From contig NZ_UUOC01000004.1 of assembly GCF_900590755.1 (NCBI RefSeq), forward strand, positions 62,001 through 126,000: a stretch of DNA of 64,000 bases, read 5' to 3'. The DNA is from Pseudomonas viridiflava. Lineage in GTDB: Bacteria; Pseudomonadota; Gammaproteobacteria; Pseudomonadales; Pseudomonadaceae. This document shows positions 18,154 to 27,275 of this stretch, piece after piece; within the stretch, counting starts at the first letter, position 1; each line of letters opens with the position of its first letter. The translations under genes were made by a program, and so were the position numbers. The notes under the pieces are model-generated. The model searched no databases, was not told the origin of the DNA, and worked only from the letters and a program-made list of their open reading frames with translations.

Positions 18154-18536
18154 GGCTTGCTCCAGGGCGGAAAGGCTTCCAGAATCGGTTGCCTGAGTGT
18201 TTGCGACTGGCCTTGTGGGCAGACGACATAAATTCTTGGATTACCGGCGGTTGGTCCGGCGGCGTGTAGTTTTACTACAAATCGTTCGTCATTTCAGCCT
18301 TTCGAATCGTACGGGCAGTAGTAAAACTACAGCGGAGCATCCAAAACGCTCCTTCGATGTTGTGAGATAAATCGTTACGGTTGGTAGAAAATAAACATAA
18401 TCTGCTAAAAACGGTCGTCAGCTGCCGGGAAATCTACTATTCCAGCAATTTATGACTTTTGTTCGACAGTCCGGTCAGTGTCATGAGTGTTTCGTTCATG
18501 GTACTGCGTCTTTCGCACGCCGATCTAGGATAGACC
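18154..18536. promoter_or_regulatory. Divergent aceE/glnE promoter region
   Basis: About 380 bp without a gene, AT-rich on the glnE side (18355-18450). It must carry the leftward aceEF and rightward glnE promoters. The central part holds the paired palindromic sites described separately. Confidence 0.6.
18265..18331. promoter_or_regulatory. Paired palindromic operator-like sites upstream of aceE
   Basis: TGTAGTTTTACTAC at 18265-18278 and its exact reverse complement GTAGTAAAACTACA at 18318-18331. Each copy is itself a dyad, GTAGT-TTT-ACTAC, with centres 53 bp apart (about five helical turns). The layout fits the general GntR/FadR-type operator pattern (T-N-G-T-N3-A-C-N-A), to which PdhR of E. 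coli belongs. A PdhR-like repressor looping between the two is a plausible reading, but the regulator is not in the window. Confidence 0.55.
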
Positions 18537-21494
18537 ATGAGCCTCCCTTTGCTGGCCGATCTTCCGGCCATCCTGCTGCCTTTAGTCACTCGTGCGCAAC
18601 AGACGTTTCGCACCTCTCTCGCTGCTGCCGCTGATGGCGCGACGGCTGTTTTCGACGCATGGCCTGAATCGCGACGTGCTGCGTTCGACCGCGTCTGCGC
18701 CGCCAGCGATTTCGTCACCGAGCAAGTGTGCCGCGACCCGCAGATGCTGCTGGAACTTGCTGAAAGCGGTGAGCTGGAGCGCAGCTTTGCACCCGGCGAA
18801 CTGCGCGGGCAGATTGCGACAGCGCTGTCTGAAGCTTCTAGTGAAGACGAGTTGGGACGTAATCTACGTCGCCAGCGCACACGCCAGCAAGTGCGGATCA
18901 TTTGGCGTGACCTGAGCCGTCAGGCCGACCTTGTGGAAACCTGTCGCGACCTGTCGGAGATGGCCGACGGCAGCATCGATCTGGCTTATCAATGGCTGTA
19001 CGAGCGCCATTGCCAGCAGTTCGGCACCCCCACCGGGCGGCGCAGCGGCGAAGCGCAGCAGATGGTGATTCTGGGCATGGGCAAGCTCGGCGCGGTGGAG
19101 CTGAACCTGTCGTCGGATATCGACCTGATCTTCGCTTACCCCGAAGGCGGCGAAACCGTGGGGGCGAAGCGGCCGCTGGACAATCAGGAATTTTTCATTC
19201 GCCTCGGGCAGCGCCTGATCAAGGCGCTGGACCCGATCACCGTTGATGGTTTTGTGTTCCGCGTTGATATGCGCCTGCGGCCTTACGGTTCATCCGGGGC
19301 GCTGGTGCTCAGCTTCAATGCGCTGGAGCAGTATTACCAGGATCAGGGCCGGGACTGGGAACGCTACGCCATGATCAAGGCCCGGGTCGTGGGTGGTGAT
19401 CAGGCGGCGGGCGAACAGTTGCTGGATATGCTCAGACCTTTCGTTTACCGCCGTTATCTGGACTTCTCGGCCATCGAAGCCCTGCGCACCATGAAGCAGC
19501 TGATCCAGCAGGAAGTGCGACGCAAAGGCATGGCTGAGAACATCAAGCTCGGCGCGGGTGGCATTCGTGAGGTTGAGTTCATCGCTCAGGCCTTTCAGTT
19601 GATCCACGGCGGTCGTGATCTGAGCCTGCAACAGCGTCCGCTGCTTAAAGTGCTGAAAATCCTCGAAGGTCAGGGTTATCTCCCCGCAGCGGTGACTGAC
19701 GAACTGCGTCAGGGATATGAATTCCTGCGTTATACCGAGCACGCCATCCAGGCGATCGCCGACCGCCAGACGCAGATGCTGCCCGATGGCGATCAGGATC
19801 AGGCGCGCATCGCTTTCATGCTCGGTTTTGCCGACTGGCAGAGCTTCCATGAGCGGTTGATGTACTGGCGCGGGCGGGTGTCCTGGCATTTCCGTCAGGT
19901 CATCGCCGACCCGGATTCAGACCCGGACGACGAGCAGCAGGACGAAAGCGAAATCGTGGTGGGCGGCGAATGGCTGCCTTTGTGGGAAGAGTCCCAGGAC
20001 GAGAATGCCGCCAGTCGCCAGCTGTTGGCCGGTGGTTTTGTTGATGCCGAAAAAGCCCTGAAAAACCTCAATGACCTGCGTCACAGCTCGCAATTGCGTT
20101 CGATGCAGCGGCTGGGGCGTGAGCGGCTTGATGCATTTATCCCACGGCTGATGGCCCAGGCGGTTGAGCATGCCAACCCGGATCTGGTGCTTGAGCGTGT
20201 GCTGCCGCTGGTCGAAGCGGTGGCCCGGCGTTCGGCTTATCTGGTGCTGCTCACCGAAAACCCCGATGCCTTGCGCCGTTTGTTGACCCTTTGCGCGGCC
20301 AGCCCGTGGATTGCTGAACAGATCGCACGCTTCCCGTTGCTGCTGGATGAGTTGCTGAACGAAGGCCGTCTCTTCAGCCCGCCTTTGGCGCCCGAGCTGG
20401 CGGCTGAATTGCGCGAACGATTGACGCGCATCCCGGAAGACGACCTTGAGCAGCAAATGGAAGCTTTGCGCCACTTCAAACTGGCCCATCGGTTGCGGGT
20501 GGCCGCTTCGGAAATCACCGAGAGCCTGCCGTTGATGAAAGTCAGCGATTATCTGACGTGGCTGGCCGAGGCGATTCTTGAACAAGTGCTGGCTCTGGCC
20601 TGGCGGCATACGGTGGCCCGTCACGGCACACCGTCACGTCCCGATGGCAGTTTGTGCGATCCGGGCTTTGTCATCGTCGGTTACGGCAAGGTCGGTGGCA
20701 TCGAGCTGGGGCATGGCTCGGACCTGGATCTGGTGTTCATCCATGATGGCGATCTGCAAGCCGAAACCGATGGCGCCAAGCCCATCGACAGCGCGCAGTT
20801 CTTTACCCGACTTGGGCAGCGGATCATTCATTTGCTGACTGCGCAGACCAACTCCGGCCAGCTGTATGAAGTGGATATGCGCTTGCGTCCGTCGGGGGCG
20901 TCGGGGCTGTTGGTCAGTTCGCTTGGGGCGTTCTCCCGCTATCAGGAAAACGAAGCCTGGACCTGGGAACATCAGGCGCTGGTGCGTGCCCGGGTGCTGG
21001 TGGGCAGTCGTGGTGTGGGTGAGGCTTTCGAGAAAGTCCGCGCCTCAGTGCTAGGCCGCGAGCGCGACCTGGACAAGCTGCGCCAGGAGGTCAGCGAGAT
21101 GCGCGCCAAGATGCGTGGCAACCTCGGGACCAAGGCCACCGCGGCCGGGACGGCAGCCAATGCGTTCTCGCCGACGGTGCTGTTCGACCTCAAGCAGGAC
21201 GCCGGTGGTATCGTCGATATCGAATTTATGGTGCAATACGCGGCCTTGGCGTGGTCCCGGGAACATCCGGCGCTGCTGCGTTACACAGATAACATTCGTA
21301 TTCTTGAAGGGCTGGAAGAGGCCGGGCTTATGCCCGCCGCTGACGCCAGCCTGCTGCGCGAGGCGTACAAGGCATACCGTTCGGCGGCTCACCGCCAGGC
21401 TTTGCAGAACCAGGCCGGCGTTGTGGCCGGTGATCAGTTTGCAGTCGAACGGCGTGAAGTGCTGCGGATCTGGGGTGAGATGGGGTTGAGCTGA
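18537..21494 (+). CDS. glnE: Bifunctional glutamine synthetase adenylyltransferase/adenylyl-removing enzyme
   Basis: 985 aa. Adds AMP to, or removes it from, glutamine synthetase under control of PII, and so tunes ammonia assimilation. Two nucleotidyltransferase domains are visible: the N-terminal adenylyl-removing half with GMGKLGAVELNLSSDIDLIF (about 180-200) and the C-terminal adenylylating half with GYGKVGGIELGHGSDLDLVF (about 712-732). Each is followed by its helical domain; length is standard. In P. aeruginosa ilvE follows glnE; here a REP pair and then waaF follow directly. Confidence 0.97.
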   Translation: MSLPLLADLPAILLPLVTRAQQTFRTSLAAAADGATAVFDAWPESRRAAFDRVCAASDFVTEQVCRDPQMLLELAESGELERSFAPGELRGQIATALSEASSEDELGRNLRRQRTRQQVRIIWRDLSRQADLVETCRDLSEMADGSIDLAYQWLYERHCQQFGTPTGRRSGEAQQMVILGMGKLGAVELNLSSDIDLIFAYPEGGETVGAKRPLDNQEFFIRLGQRLIKALDPITVDGFVFRVDMRLRPYGSSGALVLSFNALEQYYQDQGRDWERYAMIKARVVGGDQAAGEQLLDMLRPFVYRRYLDFSAIEALRTMKQLIQQEVRRKGMAENIKLGAGGIREVEFIAQAFQLIHGGRDLSLQQRPLLKVLKILEGQGYLPAAVTDELRQGYEFLRYTEHAIQAIADRQTQMLPDGDQDQARIAFMLGFADWQSFHERLMYWRGRVSWHFRQVIADPDSDPDDEQQDESEIVVGGEWLPLWEESQDENAASRQLLAGGFVDAEKALKNLNDLRHSSQLRSMQRLGRERLDAFIPRLMAQAVEHANPDLVLERVLPLVEAVARRSAYLVLLTENPDALRRLLTLCAASPWIAEQIARFPLLLDELLNEGRLFSPPLAPELAAELRERLTRIPEDDLEQQMEALRHFKLAHRLRVAASEITESLPLMKVSDYLTWLAEAILEQVLALAWRHTVARHGTPSRPDGSLCDPGFVIVGYGKVGGIELGHGSDLDLVFIHDGDLQAETDGAKPIDSAQFFTRLGQRIIHLLTAQTNSGQLYEVDMRLRPSGASGLLVSSLGAFSRYQENEAWTWEHQALVRARVLVGSRGVGEAFEKVRASVLGRERDLDKLRQEVSEMRAKMRGNLGTKATAAGTAANAFSPTVLFDLKQDAGGIVDIEFMVQYAALAWSREHPALLRYTDNIRILEGLEEAGLMPAADASLLREAYKAYRSAAHRQALQNQAGVVAGDQFAVERREVLRIWGEMGLS

Positions 21495-21514
21495 GCTGAG
21501 CGATGCAACTCCTT

Positions 21515-21604
21515 GTGGGACCGGCTTTAGCCGGGAAGAGGCCAGTACATCCTCCGCATTTGTTGCGTCAGTGCTACCGCTTTCCCGGCTGAAGCCGGTC
21601 CCAC
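21515..21604. repeat. REP pair, family A
   Basis: GTGGGACCGGCTTTAGCCGG and its inverted partner around about 40 bases, 20 bp after the glnE stop. It marks the boundary between glnE and the LPS core cluster. Confidence 0.93.
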
Positions 21605-21721
21605 GTAAATCTGATGCGTCGGTACTATATAAAGCTATGACAGGGAGGCGACGGGTTGTGTGGGAACGTCACGCAGTCTGATCGGCCTCCCTGATCGTTT
21701 CTGGTCGTTTTTGGATGAAAC

Positions 21722-22756
21722 ATGAGAATTCTGATCGTTGGGCCTAGCTGGGTAGGCGACATGGTAATGGCGCAAACGCTGTTCCAATGTCTGAAGCAGC
21801 GCCATCCCGAGTGCGTGATCGATGTTCTGGCCCCCGAGTGGAGCCGTCCGATCCTTGAGCGTATGCCCGAAGTGCGTGCGGCCCTGAGCTTTCCGCTGGG
21901 CCACGGCGCACTGGAGCTGGCGACGCGGAGGCGGATCGGCAAGTCCCTGAAAGGCCAGTACGATCAGGCGATTCTCCTGCCCAACTCGCTGAAATCTGCG
22001 CTGGTGCCATTCTTCGCGGGTATCCCCAAGCGGACTGGCTGGCGCGGCGAATTTCGTTATGGCCTGCTCAATGACGTGCGGACCCTCGACAAACAGCGCT
22101 ACCCGCTGATGATCGAGCGTTTCATGGCCCTGGCCTATGAGCCGGGTGCAACGCTGCCGCAGCCCTATCCAAAGCCTGACCTGCGCATCGATGTCACGAC
22201 CCGTGATGCAGCGCTGGCCAAGTTTGGCCTGAGCCTGGATCGCCCCGTGTTGGCGCTGTGCCCCGGCGCTGAGTTTGGCGAGTCCAAACGCTGGCCGGCC
22301 GAGCATTACGCCAAAGTCGCTGAAACCAAGATCCGCGAAGGCTGGCAAGTCTGGCTGTTCGGTTCGAAGAAGGATCATCCCGTGGGCGAAAGCATTCGCG
22401 AGCGGCTGATCCCTGGTTTGCGCGAAGAATCCATGAATCTGAGCGGCGACACCTCCCTGGCCGAAGCCATCGATCTGCTGTCGTGTGCCGATGCCGTGGT
22501 GTCCAACGACTCCGGCCTGATGCACGTTGCCGCTGCACTGAATCGTCCGCTGGTGGCAGTCTACGGTTCGACGTCGCCGGGCTTCACGCCGCCGCTGGCT
22601 GATCAGGTGGAAGTGGTGCGGCTGGGCCTCGAATGCAGCCCATGCTTTGACCGCACCTGCCGCTTCGGTCACTACAATTGCCTGCGCCTTCTGGAGCCCG
22701 ATTCGGTGGTGCAAGCGCTGGGTAATCTGGGCAGCACGCCGGTGGAGGTCGCCTGA
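21722..22756 (+). CDS. waaF: ADP-heptose:LPS heptosyltransferase II
   Basis: 344 aa, glycosyltransferase family 9. Adds the second L-glycero-D-manno-heptose to the inner core. N-terminus MRILIVGPSWVGDMVMAQTLF is the family hallmark; the nucleotide-sugar site reads LCPGAEFGESKRWP (about 173-186), and the acceptor/donor loop VVSNDSGLMHVAAAL follows near 260. First gene of a tightly packed run waaF-waaC-waaG-waaP-wapP-wapQ. Cytosolic, membrane-associated. Confidence 0.96.
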   Translation: MRILIVGPSWVGDMVMAQTLFQCLKQRHPECVIDVLAPEWSRPILERMPEVRAALSFPLGHGALELATRRRIGKSLKGQYDQAILLPNSLKSALVPFFAGIPKRTGWRGEFRYGLLNDVRTLDKQRYPLMIERFMALAYEPGATLPQPYPKPDLRIDVTTRDAALAKFGLSLDRPVLALCPGAEFGESKRWPAEHYAKVAETKIREGWQVWLFGSKKDHPVGESIRERLIPGLREESMNLSGDTSLAEAIDLLSCADAVVSNDSGLMHVAAALNRPLVAVYGSTSPGFTPPLADQVEVVRLGLECSPCFDRTCRFGHYNCLRLLEPDSVVQALGNLGSTPVEVA

Positions 22757-22758
22757 TT

Positions 22759-23841
22759 TTGCGGGTCTTGCTGATCAAAACTTCATCCCTTGGCGACGTG
22801 ATTCATGCGCTGCCAGCCTTGACCGATGCGGCGCGCGCCGTGCCGGGTATCCAGTTCGACTGGGTGGTTGAGGAAGGTTTCGCCGAGATTCCCACCTGGC
22901 ACCCGGCGGTTGGCGAAGTGATCCCGGTGGCTATTCGCCGCTGGCGGAAACACCTCTGGCAGACCTTCAAGAGCGGCGAGTGGCGGCGCTTCAAAAAGCG
23001 TTTGCATGACACGCCCTACGATCTGGTGATCGACGCCCAGGGCTTGTTGAAAAGTGCCTGGCTGACACGCTACGTCAAAGCCCCGGTCGCCGGACTGGAC
23101 AAGAATTCTGCACGGGAGCCGCTGGCCAGCCGGTTCTACGATCAAACGTTCGCGGTGCCTCGCGGGCAACATGCCGTCGAGCGTTTGCGGCAATTATTCG
23201 GTCAGGCGCTGGGTTATGCGGTGCCAGCGGGGCTTGGGGATTACGGTCTGGATCGTGCTCGTCTGCTTCGCAGTGCAGGTGAGAGCGCCGATGCAGATAA
23301 GCCGCCATTCGTTCTATTTCTGCATGGCACGACGTGGGACACCAAGCACTGGCCCGAGCTGTATTGGCGGCAACTGGCCGAACGCATGGTTGCGCGCGGT
23401 CTGCAGGTTCGCTTGCCGTGGGGGAACCCGCTGGAAAAGGCCCGGGCCGAGCGCATTGCGCACGGGCTGGAGCACGCCGTGGTGTTGCCTAAACTCAACC
23501 TCGCTGGCGTCGCTCAAGTGCTGGCCAGTGCTCAGGCCTGTGTGGCAGTCGACACCGGCATTGGCCACCTGGCAGCAGCGCTGGATGTGCCGACGGTTTC
23601 CCTGTTTGGCCCGACCAATCCGGGCCTGACGGGCGCTTATGGCAAGTCGCAGGTGCATCTGGCGGGGGATTACCCGGCCTGTGCACCTTGCCTGCAAAAG
23701 AAATGCACCTATCAACCGACGGACGAAGACCGCCGTCAGTTCGATCTGAAACGCGAGTGGCCGATGTGCTTCACTCGTTTGAATCCCGAGCGAGTAGCGA
23801 GCCAACTGGGCGCGCTGTTGCTGGCAAAGGAACCAGGCTGA
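22759..23841 (+). CDS. waaC: LPS heptosyltransferase I (TTG start)
   Basis: 360 aa, glycosyltransferase family 9; adds the first heptose to Kdo. Reads MRVLLIKTSSLGDVIHALPAL, diagnostic of WaaC. The start must be the TTG at 22759: it stands two bases after the waaF stop, with GGAGG in the waaF tail, and no ATG or GTG fits. Sugar-nucleotide motif FLHGTTWDTKHWP near 190; DTGIGHLAAALDVPTVSLFGPT near 265-285. Ends in a TGATG overlap with waaG. The weak start codon may keep WaaC low relative to WaaF. Confidence 0.95.
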   Translation: MRVLLIKTSSLGDVIHALPALTDAARAVPGIQFDWVVEEGFAEIPTWHPAVGEVIPVAIRRWRKHLWQTFKSGEWRRFKKRLHDTPYDLVIDAQGLLKSAWLTRYVKAPVAGLDKNSAREPLASRFYDQTFAVPRGQHAVERLRQLFGQALGYAVPAGLGDYGLDRARLLRSAGESADADKPPFVLFLHGTTWDTKHWPELYWRQLAERMVARGLQVRLPWGNPLEKARAERIAHGLEHAVVLPKLNLAGVAQVLASAQACVAVDTGIGHLAAALDVPTVSLFGPTNPGLTGAYGKSQVHLAGDYPACAPCLQKKCTYQPTDEDRRQFDLKREWPMCFTRLNPERVASQLGALLLAKEPG

Positions 23842-24965
23842 TGCAACTGGCTTTTGTGCTGTACAAATATTTCCCGTTCGGCGGGCTGCAACGCGACTTC
23901 ATGCGTATCGCGCTGGAATGCCAGCAGCGTGGGCACAAGATCCGGGTCTACACCCTGATCTGGGAGGGCGATGTGCCTCCGGGGTTTGAAGTGCTGGTGG
24001 CGCCGGTCAAGGCGTTCTTCAACCATCGACGCAATGAAAAGCTCAGCGCGTGGATGGAGGCTGACCTTGCCAAGCGTCCGGTGGACCGCCTGATCGGCTT
24101 CAACAAAATGCCCGGCCTCGACGTGTATTACGCTGCCGACGGCTGCTTCGAGGACAAGGCGCAAACCCTGCGTCATTCGCTCTATCGCCAATGGGGTCGC
24201 TATCGTCACTTTGCCGAATACGAGCGAGCGGTGTTCGCCAAAGACGCGAAAACCCAGGTGTTGATGATCTCCGAAGTGCAGCAGCCGCTGTTCATCAAGT
24301 ATTACGACACCCCGTTGTCGCGCTTTCACCTGTTGCCGCCGGGCATTGCCCAGGATCGCCGCGCGCCAGCTGATGCGCCGCAGATTCGTGCCGAATTCCG
24401 CAAGGAATTCGGGCTGGGCGACGATGACTTACTGCTGGTGCAAATCGGTTCGGGCTTCAAGACCAAAGGCGTGGATCGCAGCCTCAAAGCATTGGCGGCA
24501 TTGCCCGCCGACCTTAAAAAACGTACCCGGCTGTTTGTAATCGGCCAGGACGACCCCAAAGTATTCCAGCTGCAAAGCGCGGCGCTGGGCCTGGGTGAAC
24601 ATGTCACCTTCATGAAAGGCCGCAGCGACATTCCGCGTTTCCTGCTGGGGGCCGACATCTTGATTCACCCTGCGTATAACGAAAACACCGGCACCGTGCT
24701 GCTCGAAGCTCTGGTGGCGGGCTTGCCGGTGCTGGTCAGCGCAGTGTGCGGTTACGCGCATTACATCGCCGAGGCCGATAGCGGACTGGTGCTGGATGAC
24801 CCGTTCGAGCAGGCGCAACTCAATCAATACCTGGCAACCATGCTGGCTGACGATGCAACACGGGCCAAGTGGGGCCGAAACGGTCTGGCCTTTGCTGACT
24901 CGGCTGATCTTTACAGCATGCCGCAGCACGCGGCGGATGTGATTCTGGCGGAGCACTACCCATGA
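23841..24965 (+). CDS. waaG: LPS core glucosyltransferase I
   Basis: 374 aa from the ATG at 23841, which shares one base with the waaC stop. GT-B fold, family GT4: N-terminal MQLAFVLYKYFPFGGLQRD and donor-site E-x7-E in ENTGTVLLEALVAGLPVL near residue 280. Transfers the first outer-core hexose to heptose II (glucose in enteric bacteria, galactosamine in P. aeruginosa core). The last four bases overlap the waaP start (ATGA). Peripheral inner-membrane enzyme. Confidence 0.95.
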   Translation: MQLAFVLYKYFPFGGLQRDFMRIALECQQRGHKIRVYTLIWEGDVPPGFEVLVAPVKAFFNHRRNEKLSAWMEADLAKRPVDRLIGFNKMPGLDVYYAADGCFEDKAQTLRHSLYRQWGRYRHFAEYERAVFAKDAKTQVLMISEVQQPLFIKYYDTPLSRFHLLPPGIAQDRRAPADAPQIRAEFRKEFGLGDDDLLLVQIGSGFKTKGVDRSLKALAALPADLKKRTRLFVIGQDDPKVFQLQSAALGLGEHVTFMKGRSDIPRFLLGADILIHPAYNENTGTVLLEALVAGLPVLVSAVCGYAHYIAEADSGLVLDDPFEQAQLNQYLATMLADDATRAKWGRNGLAFADSADLYSMPQHAADVILAEHYP

Positions 24966-25768
24966 AGTTGTTCCTCGCTGAACCGTTCAAAACGCTCTGG
25001 GCAGGACGCGATGCGTTCGCCGAAGTCGAGCGCCTGGACGGTCAGGTGTATCGCGAACTCGAAGGTCGACGCACTTTGCGCACCGAAGTCGATGGGCGCG
25101 GTTTCTTCGTCAAGATCCATCGAGGCATTGGCTGGAGCGAAATCGGCAAGAACCTGATCACTGCCAAACTGCCGGTGCTGGGCGCGGGCATGGAGTGGAA
25201 AGCCATCGCCCGCCTGAAAGAAGTCGGCGTGGCCACCATGACCGCCGTGGCCTATGGCGAGCGCGGCAGCAATCCGGCGGCGCAGCATTCGTTCATCGTC
25301 ACCGAAGAGCTGGCACCGACCGAGAGCCTGGAAGACGTCAGCATCAATTGGCGCAACGAGCCGCCAGAGCCGCGCCTGAAACGGGCATTCATCGCCGAGG
25401 TGGCGCGCATGGTCGGGATGATGCATCGCGCAGGGGTCAACCATCGCGACTGTTACATCTGCCATTTCCTGCTGCACACCGATAAACCGGTGACGGCGGA
25501 TGATTTCCGCCTGTCGGTGATCGATCTGCACCGCGCCCAGACGCGCCGGGTGATCACTCCGCGCTGGCGCAACAAGGATCTGGCCGCGCTGTACTTTTCC
25601 GCGCTGGACATCGGCCTGACTCGCCGCGACAAGCTGCGTTTCCTCAAGGGTTATTTCCAGCAACCGCTGCGGCAGATTCTGGCTGACGAAGCCAGGCTGC
25701 TGAGCTGGCTGGAAGCGAAAGCCGACAAGCTTTATCAGCGCAAAGTCCGCTACGGGGATGCGCTCTGA
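24962..25768 (+). CDS. waaP: LPS core heptose(I) kinase
   Basis: 268 aa. Phosphorylates heptose I; in P. aeruginosa the enzyme is essential and core phosphates are needed for LPS export. Protein-kinase-like fold: Lys51 in GFFVKIHRG, catalytic loop HRDCYICHFL with Asp163 (same number as the essential Asp reported for P. aeruginosa WaaP), metal-binding Asp in VIDLHRAQ near 188. Coupled to waaG by ATGA and to wapP by TGATG. Confidence 0.96.
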   Translation: MKLFLAEPFKTLWAGRDAFAEVERLDGQVYRELEGRRTLRTEVDGRGFFVKIHRGIGWSEIGKNLITAKLPVLGAGMEWKAIARLKEVGVATMTAVAYGERGSNPAAQHSFIVTEELAPTESLEDVSINWRNEPPEPRLKRAFIAEVARMVGMMHRAGVNHRDCYICHFLLHTDKPVTADDFRLSVIDLHRAQTRRVITPRWRNKDLAALYFSALDIGLTRRDKLRFLKGYFQQPLRQILADEARLLSWLEAKADKLYQRKVRYGDAL

Positions 25769-26502
25769 TGGCGGGTTGGAATCTGGAATCTGATTACGCT
25801 TCACTGGAGCAAGACTTTGGCAGCCTGGACGCAGTTTTTGCTTTGCAAGGCGAGCGCCTGACTCGCGATCCGCTGTCGGAAGTAATCAAGGTGCAGCGCG
25901 ACGGGATCAATTATTACGTCAAGCGCTACGTCGGCGCCGGTAAAGGCCTGCGCCGTTACATGGGCAAGCCACGGGTCCGCTCGGAATGGCAGAACCTCAA
26001 GCGCTTCGCCAAATGGGGCATCCCGACCGCCGAAGTGGTGGCCTGGGGCCTTGAGCGCAAAGGCGCGGCTTACGACCGGGGCGCACTGATCACTCGCGAG
26101 CTTCCCAATACCGAAGATTTGTCTGCCCTGGCCAAGCGTGACGACCCGCGGCTGGCCGACCGTTCGTGGGTTGACGCCATCAGCCGTCAGGTGGCCCGCT
26201 ACACTCGCGCCATGCATGACCAGAATTTCACTCACAACGACCTGAAGTGGCGCAACCTGTTGGTGGATGATCAAGGCACCGTGTTCCTGATCGATTGCCC
26301 CAACGGTGCGTTCTGGTGGAGCTTCATGTTGCGTTACCGGATCACCAAGGACCTGGCCTGTCTGGATAAGCTGGCGAAATACCATCTGTCCAACACCCAG
26401 CGCTTGCGCTTCTATCTGCAATATCGAGGACGCGACCGGTTGAATGAGTCCGACAAGAAACGCATCCGCCATGTCGTCAGCTTTTTCGAGGGACGCGAAT
26501 GA
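25768..26502 (+). CDS. wapP: LPS inner-core kinase-like protein (WapP)
   Basis: 244 aa, lipopolysaccharide kinase (Kdo/WaaP/InaA) family, equivalent by position to PA5008. Lys52 in YYVKRYVG, catalytic loop HNDLKWRNLL with Asp158, and LIDCPNG with Asp176. All key kinase residues are present. Proposed to phosphorylate an inner-core heptose together with WaaP and WapQ. Its start shares one base with the waaP stop, and its end overlaps wapQ by four bases, so the three are made together. Confidence 0.88.
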   Translation: MAGWNLESDYASLEQDFGSLDAVFALQGERLTRDPLSEVIKVQRDGINYYVKRYVGAGKGLRRYMGKPRVRSEWQNLKRFAKWGIPTAEVVAWGLERKGAAYDRGALITRELPNTEDLSALAKRDDPRLADRSWVDAISRQVARYTRAMHDQNFTHNDLKWRNLLVDDQGTVFLIDCPNGAFWWSFMLRYRITKDLACLDKLAKYHLSNTQRLRFYLQYRGRDRLNESDKKRIRHVVSFFEGRE

Positions 26503-27275
26503 CCGTTTTCATTGCACCCAGCGAGCGCCCATTGCTTGAGCGCCACGGCCTGGCTGATTTCGAGTCGCTGTGGGAGGTCCAGCTTGAAGCTGTTGATGAG
26601 CCCAATACCGGCCGTGGCGGCTGGAGCAGCGTGTTTCGCATGGAGCTGGAAGGCTCCGGCTTCTATCTGAAACGTCAGAGCAATTACCTGACTCGCACTC
26701 TGCATCATCCGTTTGGTGAGCCGTCGTTCTCCCGGGAATTTCGCAACATCAGCCGCTATCAGCAACTGGGTATCCCGGCGCTGCATGCGGTGTTTTATGG
26801 CGAAAGTCGGGTCAACGGTGAGCGTCGGGCGATTCTCATGACCCGAGCGCTGGATGGCTGGACCGATCTGGACACTTTGCTCCAGCAATGGTCTGAAATG
26901 GACGCTGCGCAGCAGAAAGCGATCCTGCAGGCGTGTGGCGATCTGGCGCAGACGCTCCACGCTGCCGGGCAGGTTCATGGCTGCTTCTACCCCAAACATA
27001 TTTTCATGCGGGCCAAGGCTGGCATGTACCGGGCACAGCTGATCGACCTGGAGAAAACCCGGCCAGCGCTGTTTGGCCGACGTGACCGGGTCAAGGATCT
27101 GGAGCCGCTGCTGCGTCGCGCACCGATGTGGAGTGAAGCCCACGTACGCGAATTGCTGGCGGCTTATCTGCACTCCGGCATCGACAGCCCGCTGGTGGAT
27201 GACTGGTACGCCCGGCTCGACAAGCGCGGCAGCCACAAACGCGGTACGCACCGCGAACACGAAGAGATCCGTTGA
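26499..27275 (+). CDS. wapQ: LPS inner-core kinase-like protein (WapQ), catalytic Asp replaced
   Basis: 258 aa, same kinase superfamily, equivalent to PA5007. Lys59 in FYLKRQ and Asp183 in LIDLEK are kept, but the catalytic loop reads HGCFYPKHIF (residues 160-169), with Cys162 where HxD kinases have Asp. It may therefore be a divergent kinase or a pseudokinase partner of WaaP/WapP. Overlaps wapP by ATGA; its TGA shares one base with the next start. Confidence 0.87.
   Translation: MTVFIAPSERPLLERHGLADFESLWEVQLEAVDEPNTGRGGWSSVFRMELEGSGFYLKRQSNYLTRTLHHPFGEPSFSREFRNISRYQQLGIPALHAVFYGESRVNGERRAILMTRALDGWTDLDTLLQQWSEMDAAQQKAILQACGDLAQTLHAAGQVHGCFYPKHIFMRAKAGMYRAQLIDLEKTRPALFGRRDRVKDLEPLLRRAPMWSEAHVRELLAAYLHSGIDSPLVDDWYARLDKRGSHKRGTHREHEEIR

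Noticed and set aside
14911..18231. 1106-codon plus-strand frame opposite aceE and the start of aceF
   Set aside because: Exact antisense of well-recognised PDH genes; arises from GC-rich codon bias on the other strand. The protein reads as reversed-strand composition with no domains.
21635..22714. 359-codon minus-strand frame opposite waaF
   Set aside because: Antisense shadow of waaF; composition only.
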